DNA of 64,000 nt from Pyrus communis (taxonomy: Eukaryota > Streptophyta > Magnoliopsida > Rosales > Rosaceae): assembly GCF_963583255.1 (NCBI RefSeq), contig NC_084815.1, positions 11,393,724 to 11,457,723 on the forward strand, read 5' to 3'. The notes under the pieces are model-generated. The model ran no database searches, was not told the origin of the DNA, and saw only the letters and a list, made by a program, of their open reading frames with translations. Made by a program: the position numbers and the translations under genes. Position 1 is the first letter of the stretch; each line of letters opens with the position of its first letter. This document shows, piece by piece, positions 1 through 11,001 of this stretch.

Positions 1-2
1 TT

Positions 3-914
3 CCTACTAATGTTTTTCCTTCGAATGTTCCTTTTCCTAGTAGGTTCATGCAAACAAAGAAGGAGGAAGCTAAAAAAGATATTCTAGAGACATTTAGGAA
101 AGTTCAAGTTAACATACCTCTTTTGGATGCAATCAAGCAAGTTCCACGCTATGCCAAGTTTTTGAAGGAGTTGTGCACCACTAGGAAGAGGATTTTGACC
201 AAGGAGGTTGTCAAGGTAGGTGAAAATGTCTCTGCTATCTTGCAACGAAAACTACCCCCAAAATGCAAAGATCCAGGTAGTTTTACAATTCCTTGTGTCA
301 TTGGTAATATTCGCTTTGAATCTGCCATGCTAGACTTAGGTGCCTCTATAAATGTTATGCCATACTCAATTTATTCATCTATGAATTTAGGAGCATTGAA
401 AAATGATGGTGTAATCATACAATTGGCCAATAGATCTAACGCCTATCCAAAGGGAGTTTTGGAAGATGTTTTAGTGCAGGTTAATCATTTAATCTTCCCG
501 GCGGATTTCTATGTTCTTGACATGGATGAATCGGATCATGCCACTTCCTTACCCATCCTCCTTGGAAGGCCATTCATGAAAACGGCCCGGACCAAGATTG
601 ACGTGTTTAATGGAACTTTGTCCATGGAATTTGATGGGGAAGTTATTAATTTCAATCTTTCTGATTCTATTAAGTACCCTAGTGAGGACCATTCATGTTT
701 CTCTATTGATATAATTGATTCTTTGGCGCAGGAATATCTTGACGATTTGAATGACGATGCGCTTGAAAAAGCCATTACAAGAGGCATGGAATGCAACAAC
801 GAGGAGGTAACACCTAGGTTAACCCACGACACACCTAGATCACACTATGCCGTGCCCCCTAGTGAGGAAGTTAGGGAGATGGTTGCTGCCTTTGAGTTGT
901 TTGCCTACGCATGA
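3..914 (+). pseudogene. pol: Gag-pol fragment with aspartic protease, partial at 5' end
   Basis: The reading frame is open from position 3 and so continues from the left of the window. It ends at a TGA at 912-914. The first third is the gag-protease linker, with the PFPSRFM motif just before position 50. The centre holds the retropepsin core: the active-site triad lies in LDLGASINVMPYS around 333-368, and the ILLGRPFM flap-side motif follows near 556-579. This enzyme would cleave the Gag-Pol polyprotein inside the virus-like particle. The frame stops before RT, and RT resumes in the next frame, so a one-base shift somewhere in 847-914 has split the polyprotein. Athila elements normally encode protease and RT in one frame, so I read this as decay and not programmed frameshifting, though I cannot exclude the latter. 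Confidence 0.85.
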
Positions 915-1936
915 TGGTAAGTTTCCTAATCGTGAGTCAATTCCTATTTTGACTAACAAGTTGCTTCCATCCATCATTCAGGCACCCGTCCTCGAACTAA
1001 AACCATTACCTAGCCATTTGAAGTACATTTTCTTGGGAGAAAATGAGACCCTACCTGCCATCATCTCCTCATCCCTCATGGCCCAAGAAGAGGAGAAACT
1101 AGTTCATGTTTTGAGAGAGTTCAAATCTGCCCTAGGATGGACATTGGCCGATATCAAAGGTATAAGCCCTACAACGTGCATGCATCACATATTTCTTGAG
1201 GAGGGGGCCAAACCAACTAGAGAGGCTCAATGCCGTCTTAACCCTCCGATGATGGAAGTTGTGAAAAAGGAGATAATCAAACTTCTAGATTGTGGAGTCA
1301 TCTATCCAATCTCGGATAGTAAGTGGGTTTCGCCCGTGCAATGCGTTCCAAAGAAGTCCGGAGTGACTGTGGTTGCAAATGCCAAGAATGAGCTTGTTCC
1401 TATGCGCATTCAAACTGGTTGGAGGGTGTGCATCGACTATAGGAAGCTAAATGCCACCACAAGGAATGACCACTTCCCATTGCCATTCATTGACCAAATG
1501 CTTGAAAGGTTAGCGGGTTATGCTTTCTATTGTTTTCTTGATGGTTACTCTGGTTATAATCAAATTGTCATAGCACCCGAGGACCAAGAAAAAACAACTT
1601 TCACCTGCCCTTTTGGTACATTTGCATATCGTCGCATGCCTTTTGGTTTATGTAATGCACCTGCCACATTTCAAAGATGCATGATGAGCATATTTTCTGA
1701 TTATGTTGAGAATATCATTGAAGTTTTTATGGATGATTTCAGTGTCTTTGGTAATTCTTTTGATGGTTGCTTGCATAATCTTAGTTTGATTCTAAAACGT
1801 TGCGTTGAAACTAACCTTGTTCTTAACTGGGAAAAGTGTCATTTCATGGTTAAACAAGGCATAGTTTTAGGTCATATTATCTCTGAAAACGGCATTGAAG
1901 TTGATAAATCCAAAATAGATCTTGTACGTCACTTAC
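847..1936 (+). pseudogene. pol: Reverse transcriptase domain, cut by a solo LTR insertion
   Basis: This frame picks up from the protease frame and encodes a Ty3/gypsy reverse transcriptase. Visible blocks are VCIDYRKLNATTRNDHFPLP, FLDGYSGYNQI, FGLCNAPATFQRCMM, the catalytic FMDDFSVFG and a thumb-proximal LGHIISENGIEVDKSKI segment. RT copies the element RNA into DNA using a tRNA primer. The frame is broken after about 1931 by the LTR at 1937-4775. The five bases CTTAC occur on both sides of that insertion, and the RT-RNase H connection resumes at 4776. Insert plus duplication is 2844 bases, a multiple of three, so the same frame continues on the far side. An apparent start codon at 847 lies inside protease sequence and is probably not a real start. 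Confidence 0.88.
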
Positions 1937-4775
1937 TGATGCGAGATTTATACGCACACAAATTAAACCCTCTTTTTATCAATTGTAGTATATGTATAAG
2001 TAGGGATCGTTCTGGACCGGGGATTAGGAGGGATTGTTAACCACTTGGATTTGACTCAAAAACGTAAAATAACAATATGAAACACTATACTAGACTCAAA
2101 GAATTCAAAACTAAACTTTAAAACACTAAGACAAACCAAAAGACTCAAAACAACACAAACACACTCAAATCTGCCTAAAAACCACTTTCTGGGCAGATTT
2201 GAGCACAAACACAAATTTGGACGAAATTAAGTAATAACTTGACTCAAGAACGTAAAAACACAATATAAAACACTAAACTAACTTAAAGATTGTAAAACTA
2301 AACACTTAAAACATTAAAACAAACCAAAAGACTCAAACATCATCCAAAACACTCAAAACTGCCTTAAAATCACTTTCTGGGCAGTTTTGAGCACTTTGGT
2401 GAATCTGGACGAAATTGGGAAATAAAATGAATCAAAACACTTAAAAGCACAAACTAAATTGATTTCTAACTAAATTGGACATTAAAGTAAAGGGGGATTT
2501 AGATTTATACGAAAATTGAAATAACAAAACAAGTTAATAAACTAAACAGATTGTAAAACGAATTTGATGGAATGGAATGAATGGATGATAGAATGGCTAA
2601 GGGGTTCATCTCCATACATGTTATACTTGCATAATAAAATGATTTCCAATTGCATTTCAATAAACTATGATACTCAACACCCCAAGTTAACCGTGATGCA
2701 CTAATTGACCTTCAAATCTTCCTAACGTTATTGAATTGGATGATGCATGCGACAATTCAAAACATTCCCCACAAGTCCTCAACATGAATGCATAGAAGAG
2801 GTACAAGCAAGAATCATTACGCTCTATGAAAATTATAAGTGTTGACGAGGCATTCGTTACTATGGATTGCATGAAACTTATGCCAAGAATTCATTTAACG
2901 CGATTGTTTATAAGCAACCTCCATTACTTGTGAATATAAGTTCATAACGATTAGGTGAAACTCACTTATATTCTAGCGTCATATTCATGCATGAAAATTA
3001 AGTGTGCACTCTCAATGAACATACATAAATAAGTTATCAATCAAACAGTTAAACGAATTGAATCCACAACTTATGAAACGCAATTAGAAGTATTCAAGTC
3101 AAAATGCAAGCATAAACATATATTCGAATCACCCCCTAACCAAAGGGGGTTTAGTTCCTCATGGTACAAAACAAAGAGAATCAAAGAAACGCCTAAACAT
3201 TCCAACAACTCAAACTTGAATTGTATGAACGTTTAGGCCCTCTTATCATCCATTCCTCATTCGTACAAAACAAAGAGCATTGAAATTAAACATTGAAATC
3301 AAAGAAACACCTAAACATTCCAACAACTCAAACTTGAATTGTATGAACATTTAGGCACTCTTCTCTTCCTCTTCGTTGTGGCACAAGGTCTAAGGTGAGT
3401 TTGATGGTGTGAATGGTTTGGGGAGTGGTGGAGATATGGAAGAGGAGTGGTGGAAATGGAAGGATGGTGTTTGGATTGTAAGGGAGAGCACGACACAAGG
3501 GAGTTTGATGGTCTACATTTCTGCAATGGATGAGTTTATGGAAGAAATGGATGGACTTTGTGAAAGGGACGGCCCCAAGGGACCAATTTCTGTTGTGAAA
3601 TGAATGTGAATGAATGAGTATTTATAGGTGAAATGGGGGGAACATGACAGCTAGGTTGCATGTGCACATGTTGGTTGAATGATTATGAGTGCATGTGGCT
3701 GAAATAGCATGTGGAATGGCTGGAAATGCAAGGAGAAGGCATGTGCACGGTTTTGGGAGAGAATGGGAGTGCAAGTGGCTGAAATGTTAGAGGAACAAGT
3801 GCATGTGGTTGCATTGTGGTGCAATGATGGAGGAACAATCTGAAAATGCAAGGTATGGCTGGAATGATTATGTTTGTTTGAATGTGCATGTGATTAAGAC
3901 CTGGTTTGGTACTGAGGTGATTCTGAAAAAAGCTGCTATCAAAAAAAGCTGGGAGCTGCTTTTGTGTTTGGTAAACACTCAGCTTCAGCTTTTTTTCACA
4001 GTTTTGGATGAAAAAAAGCCAAAAACAAGAAGCTGCAAAACCTAGCTTTGAAAAACCGGCTTTTTTTCACATCTGTTTTACATAAAAGTTTACCAAACAC
4101 TCTAATACTGCTTTTTTTTTTTTCAAAAGCACTTTTACAAAAAAGTTTACCAAACACTCTGCTGCTTTATTTCACAGCTGCTTATTCTCAAAGCACAGCA
4201 GAAGCAGCTTTTTTTCAAAGCACAGCAATACCAAACCAGCCCTAAATTAAAGGATGCAAAGTAAATAAATAATGAATGCATGTGTTGAATTATGAAGATG
4301 CATGTGCAATGAAGTGGAATGACAATCTGAAATGGGATAGGTACCCACGGCAATGATGATTTCTGGTGGTGTTTTGGGTGCATGTGGAATGAATGATTTC
4401 TTGGTGAGTGGATGCATGTGTTGATTAAAGGGGGAATGCAAAGGAAAAGCTAGAAATGCATGTGGAGTGGCTGCAAGGTGAATGAATAATGAAATGGGAA
4501 AGCATGTGCAAGGTTTTGGTGTGAATGATTGAATGTGCATGTGGCTGCAATGGAGGAGGAATCCTTCAATTTCGTCCATCCTCTTGGCTCCAAGCATATG
4601 ATATCCATTCCAATCTCTAATTTGCTCCAAAAGGCTCCAAAAGGCATCCTTTTGCATACTTTGCCCTTAGAACCTGAAAACACACAAAAAAGCATAAAGG
4701 ACTAAAATAACTAAAGAAACATAACGTAAATGCACGAGAACAAGCCATTTAAGTCGCATGAATATGCTCCTATCA
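1937..4775 (-). mobile_element. Solo LTR A1 (reverse), TSD CTTAC
   Basis: It begins TGATGCGAGATTTATACGC and ends AATATGCTCCTATCA, the reverse complement of the family's LTR ends. It is flanked by CTTAC at 1932-1936 and 4776-4780. No internal sequence is present, so it arose by LTR-LTR recombination of a full insertion. It interrupts the RT coding region of element A. It carries the 46-nt hairpin in two copies (about 3191-3236 and 3309-3354), a TATA-like stretch (reverse complement of tatttatagg near 3619), a TGCATGTG-rich U3 and a nested MITE. ORFs inside are compositional accidents. Confidence 0.93.
3898..4242. mobile_element. PIF/Harbinger-like (Tourist) MITE, TSD TAA
   Basis: A 345-bp AT-rich segment with terminal inverted repeats: left GACCTGGTTTGGTACTG and right, reverse-complemented, GGGCTGGTTTGGTATTG. 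TAA is duplicated at 3895-3897 and 4243-4245. The related LTR at 29569-32065 holds the matching empty site near 30100 (opposite strand, gtgattaaattaaagg), which confirms both borders. A 3-bp TAA/TTA duplication is the PIF/Harbinger hallmark. It has no coding capacity. The interior is rich in AAGCTGCTTTT and TTTACCAAACACTC repeats, typical of this kind of miniature element. Confidence 0.88.
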
Positions 4776-6738
4776 CTTACCCTCTCCAACTTCGGTTAGA
4801 GAGGTTCGTTCTTTTCTTGGCCATGCAGGATTCTATCGTAGGTTTATCAAAGATTTCTCAAAAGTTGCACAACCTTTTTGCCGTCTCCTACAAAAAGAAG
4901 TGGCGTTTGAATTCACCAAGGAATGCATGGCTTCATTCAATCACCTTAAAGAGTTGTTGACCACGGCACCAATCATTGTTCCACCTGATTGGAGCCTCCC
5001 GTTTGAGTTAATGTGTGACGCCTCGGATTATGCTCTAGGGGCTGTTTTAGGGCAAAGGAAAGACAAGAGGCCGCATGTCATCTACTGTGCCTCACGGACG
5101 TTGAATGATGCCCAAATGAATTATTCCACAACCGAAAAAGAACTCTTGGCTATTGTATTTGCATTAGATGAGTTTAGATCATATCTTCTTGGTACTAAAG
5201 TAATTGTTTTCACTGACCATGCAGCCTTGAAGTATGTTCTCACAAAAAAGGAGGCTAAGCCAAGACTCATTCGTTGGATGCTCCTACTTCAAGAGTTCGA
5301 TCTTGAAATTCGAGACAAGAAAGGATGTGAAAACGTGGTGGCTGACCACCTTAGCCGAATGATAGGTAAAGAAGAGTCCATTCCCATCTCCGAGACATTC
5401 CCGGATGAGCAACTTCTGTCTATTGAGGTAAGAACCCCTTGGTATGCCGATTTGGTCAATTTCTTGGTGTCTAAGCAAGTTCCTAGTACCCTAAACAAGT
5501 TCCAACGTGATAAACTTGTTCATGATGCACGTTTTTATGTTTGGGATGATCCATATTTATGGAAATTCTGCCCAGATCAGATTGTGCGTAGATGTGTGCC
5601 CGAATCTGAATTTAATTTCATTCTTACATTCTGCCATACTTATGCATGTGGGGGACATTTTGGCACCCAAAGGACAGCCCTCAAGGTGTTACAATCTAGA
5701 TTTTATTGGCCTAATCTCTTTAAAGATGCTAAAATGTTTTGTTTAACATGTGATAAGTGTCAAAGAACAGGTAACATAGGGCCTAAGGACCAAATGCCGC
5801 AGCAATCTCTCTCTTTTGTAGAAATTTTTGATGTTTGGGGTATTGATTTCATGGGCCCCTTCCCTCTATCTTTTGGTTTCACTTACATCTTGCTAGCTAT
5901 CGATTATGTTTCCAAATGGGCGGAAGCCAAAGCCACCCGTACTAACGATTCTAAGGTTGTTGCAGATTTTGTGAAATCTAATATTTTTGCTAGGTTTGGG
6001 ATGCCATGAGTTTTAATAAGTGATGGGGGTTCCCACTTTTATAACCGCACCATTGAAGCTTTGCTCAAGAAGTACAACGTTACGCATAAGGTTTCAACAC
6101 CTTATCACCCTCAAACTAATGGGCAAGCTGAGGTTTCAAATAGGGAGATCAAACAAGTCCTAGAGAAAACTGTGGGACCCTCAAGAAGAGATTAGAGTTT
6201 GCGCTTGGACGATGCATTGTGGGCCTATCGTACGGCTTACAAAACTCCCCTTGGCATGTCACCTTTTCGGCTTATCTATGGTAAGCCATGTCATTTGCCC
6301 GTTGAGTTAGAGCACAAGGCACATTGGGCTGTGAAAACCTTCAATATGGACATAGACGCTGCTGGAGTTCATAGAAAGCTCCAATTAGATGAACTTGAGG
6401 AGATTAGGAACGAGGCTTACGAGAATGGTCACCTCTACAAAGACAAGACGAAGGCTTATCATGATAAGATGCTTCGTACCAAAACGTTCTCCAAGGGGCA
6501 GAAAGTGTTGCTTTTTGATTCAAGACTTTGGTTTTTCCCTGGTAAGTTACGTTCTAAATGGATTGGACCTCTTGTTGTTACTAATGTTTTTCCTCATGGT
6601 GCAGTCCAAGTCCAAAGCTTAAAAAGTGGCCAAGAGTTCAAGGTAAATGGGCATCGATTGAAGCCATACTATGAGAACTTTGTGGAGCATGTTATGGAAG
6701 AGCTTCCCTTGCATGCCGTGGGTTCCAACTTGGAGTGA
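4776..6738 (+). pseudogene. pol: RNase H and integrase of element A, with two nonsense codons
   Basis: After the solo LTR the pol frame continues through the RT-RNase H connection. RNase H follows, with [12 protein letters not shown], the [12 protein letters not shown] block and [10 protein letters not shown]. Integrase comes next: an HHCC zinc-binding module ([10 protein letters not shown] and CLTCDKCQ) and the catalytic core residues in [20 protein letters not shown] and [12 protein letters not shown]. The C-terminal region ends with a WIGPLVV segment and a stop at 6736-6738. Two in-frame stops interrupt integrase: TGA at 6007-6009, just before the second catalytic Asp, and TAG at 6193-6195, where a Trp codon is usual. 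Both are one transition away from sense codons. The product cannot be full length, so integrase of this copy is non-functional. Confidence 0.9.
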
Positions 6739-7649
6739 AAGTGTTCTTCGTCCAGCTGCACGACGTTAAAGCAAGCGCTATGTGGGAGGCAACCCATCCA
6801 TTCAACAAAGGGAGCCCTAGGAATCCCCCACATTCCAGATTTGCGGTCCTCAAACCCTTCTCTTTGTTGATTGTTTCTAATCTGCCATGTTATGTTGTTT
6901 AGTTGCTGTTTGCATATTTACTTGTGTTTTGTGTGAATTTATGTTTAGAACATTGAGGACAATGTTTGATTTAAGTGTGGGGGGGGGGGGGGGGGGGTAA
7001 CTAAGTATATTTGATGCAAATTCGTGGGATTCTATCACCCATAACTTCAAGTGTTGTTCCTTGCTGTTTTAAAGTGTTTTTAAGCTGTTTTAGAGTGTTT
7101 TAGTGTGTTTTGTTTTATAACTCCGAAAATCACATAAAAATTTGAAAAACATGTTTTGAAAAACCTAAAAAGAGTGTTGTGAGTCGTTTTTGTGTGTTTG
7201 TGTCTTAGGGTACCTTCCAACACAATGATGAGGATTTGGTTTGTAATTGCATGACTATTAAAAAGAGTTATAAACATGGAGAAAAGTTTGATTTACTCTT
7301 GGTATATGCTTGGTTATGGTTATAATGTATGACTTCACACGCAATCATAAAAGAAAAATTCGTTTTTGTAACATGCTTGAAGGAAGGAACTCAAACAAAC
7401 GCTACAACTTTGTGAGACTTGAGCCTAAACGTTATTTGGAGAGTTAAAATCTGTGCATTATTGCTTTCTAAGGTCGTTGCATGATCTCATTATTCTTTGC
7501 TTGGTTACTACTTAGAAGGTGTTTCATCATATAGTTCCAAATGCTAGAACTCATGCCCATTTCATTCAAAGCATGTTATTGATTTGCATAACACATATTC
7601 AAGAAGAAGTTGTGTAGTGACCACCACCAAAGCCAAATTGCCGTGTATC
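6739..7649 (+). other. Post-pol non-coding region of element A, first part
   Basis: It starts with the TGGGAGGCAACCCA motif seen right after pol in this family; the same motif sits at 17501-17520 in element C. It continues through a polypurine-like GTGTGGGG stretch and a conserved block (cgtgggattctatcaccc, then taccttccaacacaatgat) that recurs in C, D, E, G and P. No convincing reading frame is present. The solo LTR at 7650 interrupts it. Confidence 0.75.
6979..6997 (+). repeat. G19 homopolymer in internal polypurine-like motif
   Basis: Nineteen consecutive G follow TTTAAGTGT. The equivalent site in element C (about 19747) has six G and that in P (about 57537) has eight. It is either an expanded homopolymer or an assembly artefact. 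Confidence 0.8.
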
Positions 7650-9914
7650 TGATGCGTGATTTATACGCACACAAATTAAACCCTCTTTTTATCAATTGTA
7701 GTATAGGTGCAAGTAGGGATCGTTCTGGACCGGGGATTAGGAGGGATTGCAAATCACTTGGAAACTGGCTCAAAAACGTAAAATAAAGTTAAAAACGTTC
7801 ACAAAGACTCAAAGGACTCAAAACAAGTTCAAAAGACTCAAAACTGCCTAAAAACACTAACTAGGCAGTTTCTGACCTTAAACCCAATGTTGGACGAATT
7901 TAAGATTATGGTTTGATTCAAACGTAAAAATACAATATGAAACACTATACTAGACTCAAGGAATGCAAAACTAAACTTTAAAACACTAAAACAAATCAAA
8001 AGACTCAAACATCACCCAAAACACTCAAAACTGCCTTAAAATCACTTTCTGGGCAGTTTTGAGCACTTTGGTGAATTTGGACGAATTTATGTAACAAATT
8101 TAATCACAACACTTATAAACACAAACTAAATTGATTTCTAACTAATTCGACAAGAAAGTAAAGGGGGATTTTGGTTTTGACGAATTTAAAGTAAAAGAAC
8201 AGATTGTAAGTAAAAACAGATAGTAAAGATGAATGTGATGAAATGGAATGAATGGATGATAGAATAGCTAAGGGGTTCATCTCCACACATGTTACACTTG
8301 CATAATAAAATGAATTCCAATTGCATTTCAATAAATCATTAATTCTCAACACTCCAAGTTAATTAGGTCCGCTTAAATTAACTTTCAAATCTTCCTAACG
8401 TTATTGGATTGGATGATTGCATACGACAACCCAAAACATTCCCCACAAGTCCTCTACATGATTGCATAATAGAGATACAAGCAAGAATCATTACGCTCTA
8501 TGAAAATTATAAGTGTTGACGAGGCATTCGTTACTATGGAATACGCATGAAACTTATGCCAAGAATTCATTTAACGCGATTGTTTATAAGCAACCTCCAC
8601 TACTTGTGAATATAAGTTCGTAACTATTAGGTGAAACTCACTTATATTCTAGCGTCATATTCATGCATGAAAATTAAGCGCGCATTCTCAATAAACATAT
8701 ATAAATAAGTTATCAATCAAACGGTTAAACAAATTGAATCCACAACTTATGAAACGCAATTAGAAGTAATCAAATCAAAATGCAAGCATAAACATATATT
8801 TCGAATCCCCCCCTAGCCAAGGGGGGGGGGTTTAGTTCCTCATAACTTTGAAATCAAAGAAACACCTAAACATTCCAACAACTCAAACTTGAATTGTATG
8901 AACGTTTAGGCACTCTTCTCTTCCATTCCTCATACGTACAAAACAAGGATAATTGAATTTAAACATTGAGATCAAAGAAACACCTAAACATTCCAACAGC
9001 TCAAACTTGAATTGTATGAACGTTTAGGCACTCTTCTCTTCCTCGTTGTTGTATCACAAGGTCTAAGGTGTGTTTTGGGATAGTGTGAAGTGTTTTGGAG
9101 GGATGGGGAGTGGTTGGAGTGGTGTTTTGGATGATTTTCTGAATATGGACGAATTTATGAGAATGAATGTATGAGAATTTCTGAATATGGGAATGAGTTT
9201 TGTGGCTGCAATGGGTGCTTATTTATAGGTGGAGAAAGGGGTGAATGTGCATGTGGCTGATTTGTGGTGCAATGATGAAAGGAAATGTGCATGTGGCTGA
9301 TTTGTGGTGCAATGATGAAAGGAAAAGTGCATGTGGCTGATTTGTGATGCAATGATGAAAGGCAAAATGCATGTGGCTGATTTGTGGTGAGTGGGAATGC
9401 AATCTGAAATGGGAGAGCATGTGGATTAAAGGGGGAATGCATGTGGCTGCAATGGATGAATGATTATCAATGCATGTGCAATGTTTTGGGAGAAAATGGG
9501 AGTGCATGTCAATGATGGTGTTTGGTGCTGAAAATGAATGTGTTTGCATGTGAATTAAAGCTAGGGTGAATGATGATGAATGCATGTGGATTAAAGAGTG
9601 AATGGTGGCTGCAAAGTGAATGAATAATGAAATGGGAAAGCATGTGCAAGGTTTTGGTGTGAATGATTGAATGTGCATGTGGCTGCAATGGATTAGGAAT
9701 CCTTCAATTTCGTCCATTCCTTTTGCTCCAAACATAAGCTATCCATTCCAAGTCCAATTTTGCTCCAAAATGCTCCAAAATGCATCTTTTTGCTTCCTTA
9801 GCCATATGAACCTAAAAACACACGAAAATGGCTTAAACTACTAAAACAACTATGAATTAACAATATAAATGTACGAAAACAAGCTAAGTAAGTCGCCTAA
9901 ATATGCTCCTATCA
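7650..9914 (-). mobile_element. Solo LTR A2 (reverse), TSD GTATC
   Basis: It starts TGATGCGTGATTTATACGC and ends AATATGCTCCTATCA, with GTATC at 7645-7649 and 9915-9919. It is 2265 bp, close to the LTR length of element C. No internal region remains. The U3 part (about 9180-9700) is dense in TGCATGTG motifs and carries a tandem array of about 54 bp units (gtgcatgtggctgatttgtg) at roughly 9241-9400. Confidence 0.93.
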
Positions 9915-11001
9915 GTATCCTACTTCATTATATGTTTAAGTTAACCCTGTTGAGCCTTGTTTAGCCTTTATTCTTTGTTAACCCACATTATCCTCACCTA
10001 GCCTAGTTTAGAACAGTCCATACCCTTGTTCTTAAAAGATAGTGAGCATGACTTAAATGAATTCCTTTTGAGTTACATTATGCAAGAAAATGAGTGTGGG
10101 GGAGGGAATGTTTGTTCTTAAGTTTATATGTATGCTTTGAGATTCAAAAGAAAAGAAAAAGTTGTGAAAAACGAATGAAAAAGAAAAACAGAAAAGAAAA
10201 GAAAGAAAGAAAGGAAAAAGAGCTTGAAAAGATGTAAGAATGAGTGATTAAGTGTTGAATGTTGAAGAAAGGGTCCAAAACACCAAATCTGGCCCTAAAT
10301 TGTCTAAATTTCCCCTTTTTGTTCAAAAGTTGAGTTTTCATTCAAAAGTGAATTCTAAGTTGAATCAAATGCGTTGCTCACTATTTCTTTAAGAACCTTT
10401 GTTTTCTATATCCCTTCTTTGTTAGCCAAACACCCCAAGCCCCATTACAACCCTCGACTTCAATCTTGAGTGTTATGTGTTTCAATTTGTGGAGTTTGAA
10501 TTTGGTATGAGCATATGGTGTCACTGGTTCTCGCGTCTAAGTAGTAGCATTCCATTCATGAGATCATATCTAAACATGCTTATCAACTCCAGAAATTGCT
10601 TTCTTTGTGATACATATATGTGAGTGTTCGTTTTCATGTTTACATCAATCTTCTCACATATAACTAGATTAGGGTGTGTAGTTAGAAAATCTGAGTGAAA
10701 ATTGAGTGCATATCTTGTAAGGAATTGAGCAAATTCTCTAAGGCATGTTACTACATTCAAAACATGGTTTTAAATGCTTAATTGTGAACTAGTATGTGGT
10801 GACTATGATTAAGTATGTGCTCAAGTGTAAAGATGACTAAAATCTGTGGAGATAATGAATTTTAACATGTTATGTGCATTGGAAATCCCTGAGGCAAATG
10901 TTGGAAGGTTTAGGTTGTGTTTTGTTCGTTTTGTCTAGTTTCGTGTTCTTTTGTTGTTTTGTTTTGCTCGAGGACTAGCAAAAGCTAAGTGTGGGGGAAT
11001 T
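9915..11001 (+). other. Post-pol region of element A, second part, with polypurine tract
   Basis: Non-coding continuation of element A. It holds a second GTGTGGGGGAGGG motif near 10095, an A/G-rich stretch (10144-10230) and the true polypurine tract GTGGGGGAATT at 10991-11001, directly against the 3' LTR. The tract would prime plus-strand DNA synthesis. The same order recurs in elements C, D and E. I see no gene here. Confidence 0.8.

Noticed and set aside
6739..11001. Env-like gene expected in some Athila elements
   Set aside because: No open frame of useful length or signal/membrane pattern in element A after pol, even after mentally removing the solo LTR at 7650-9914.
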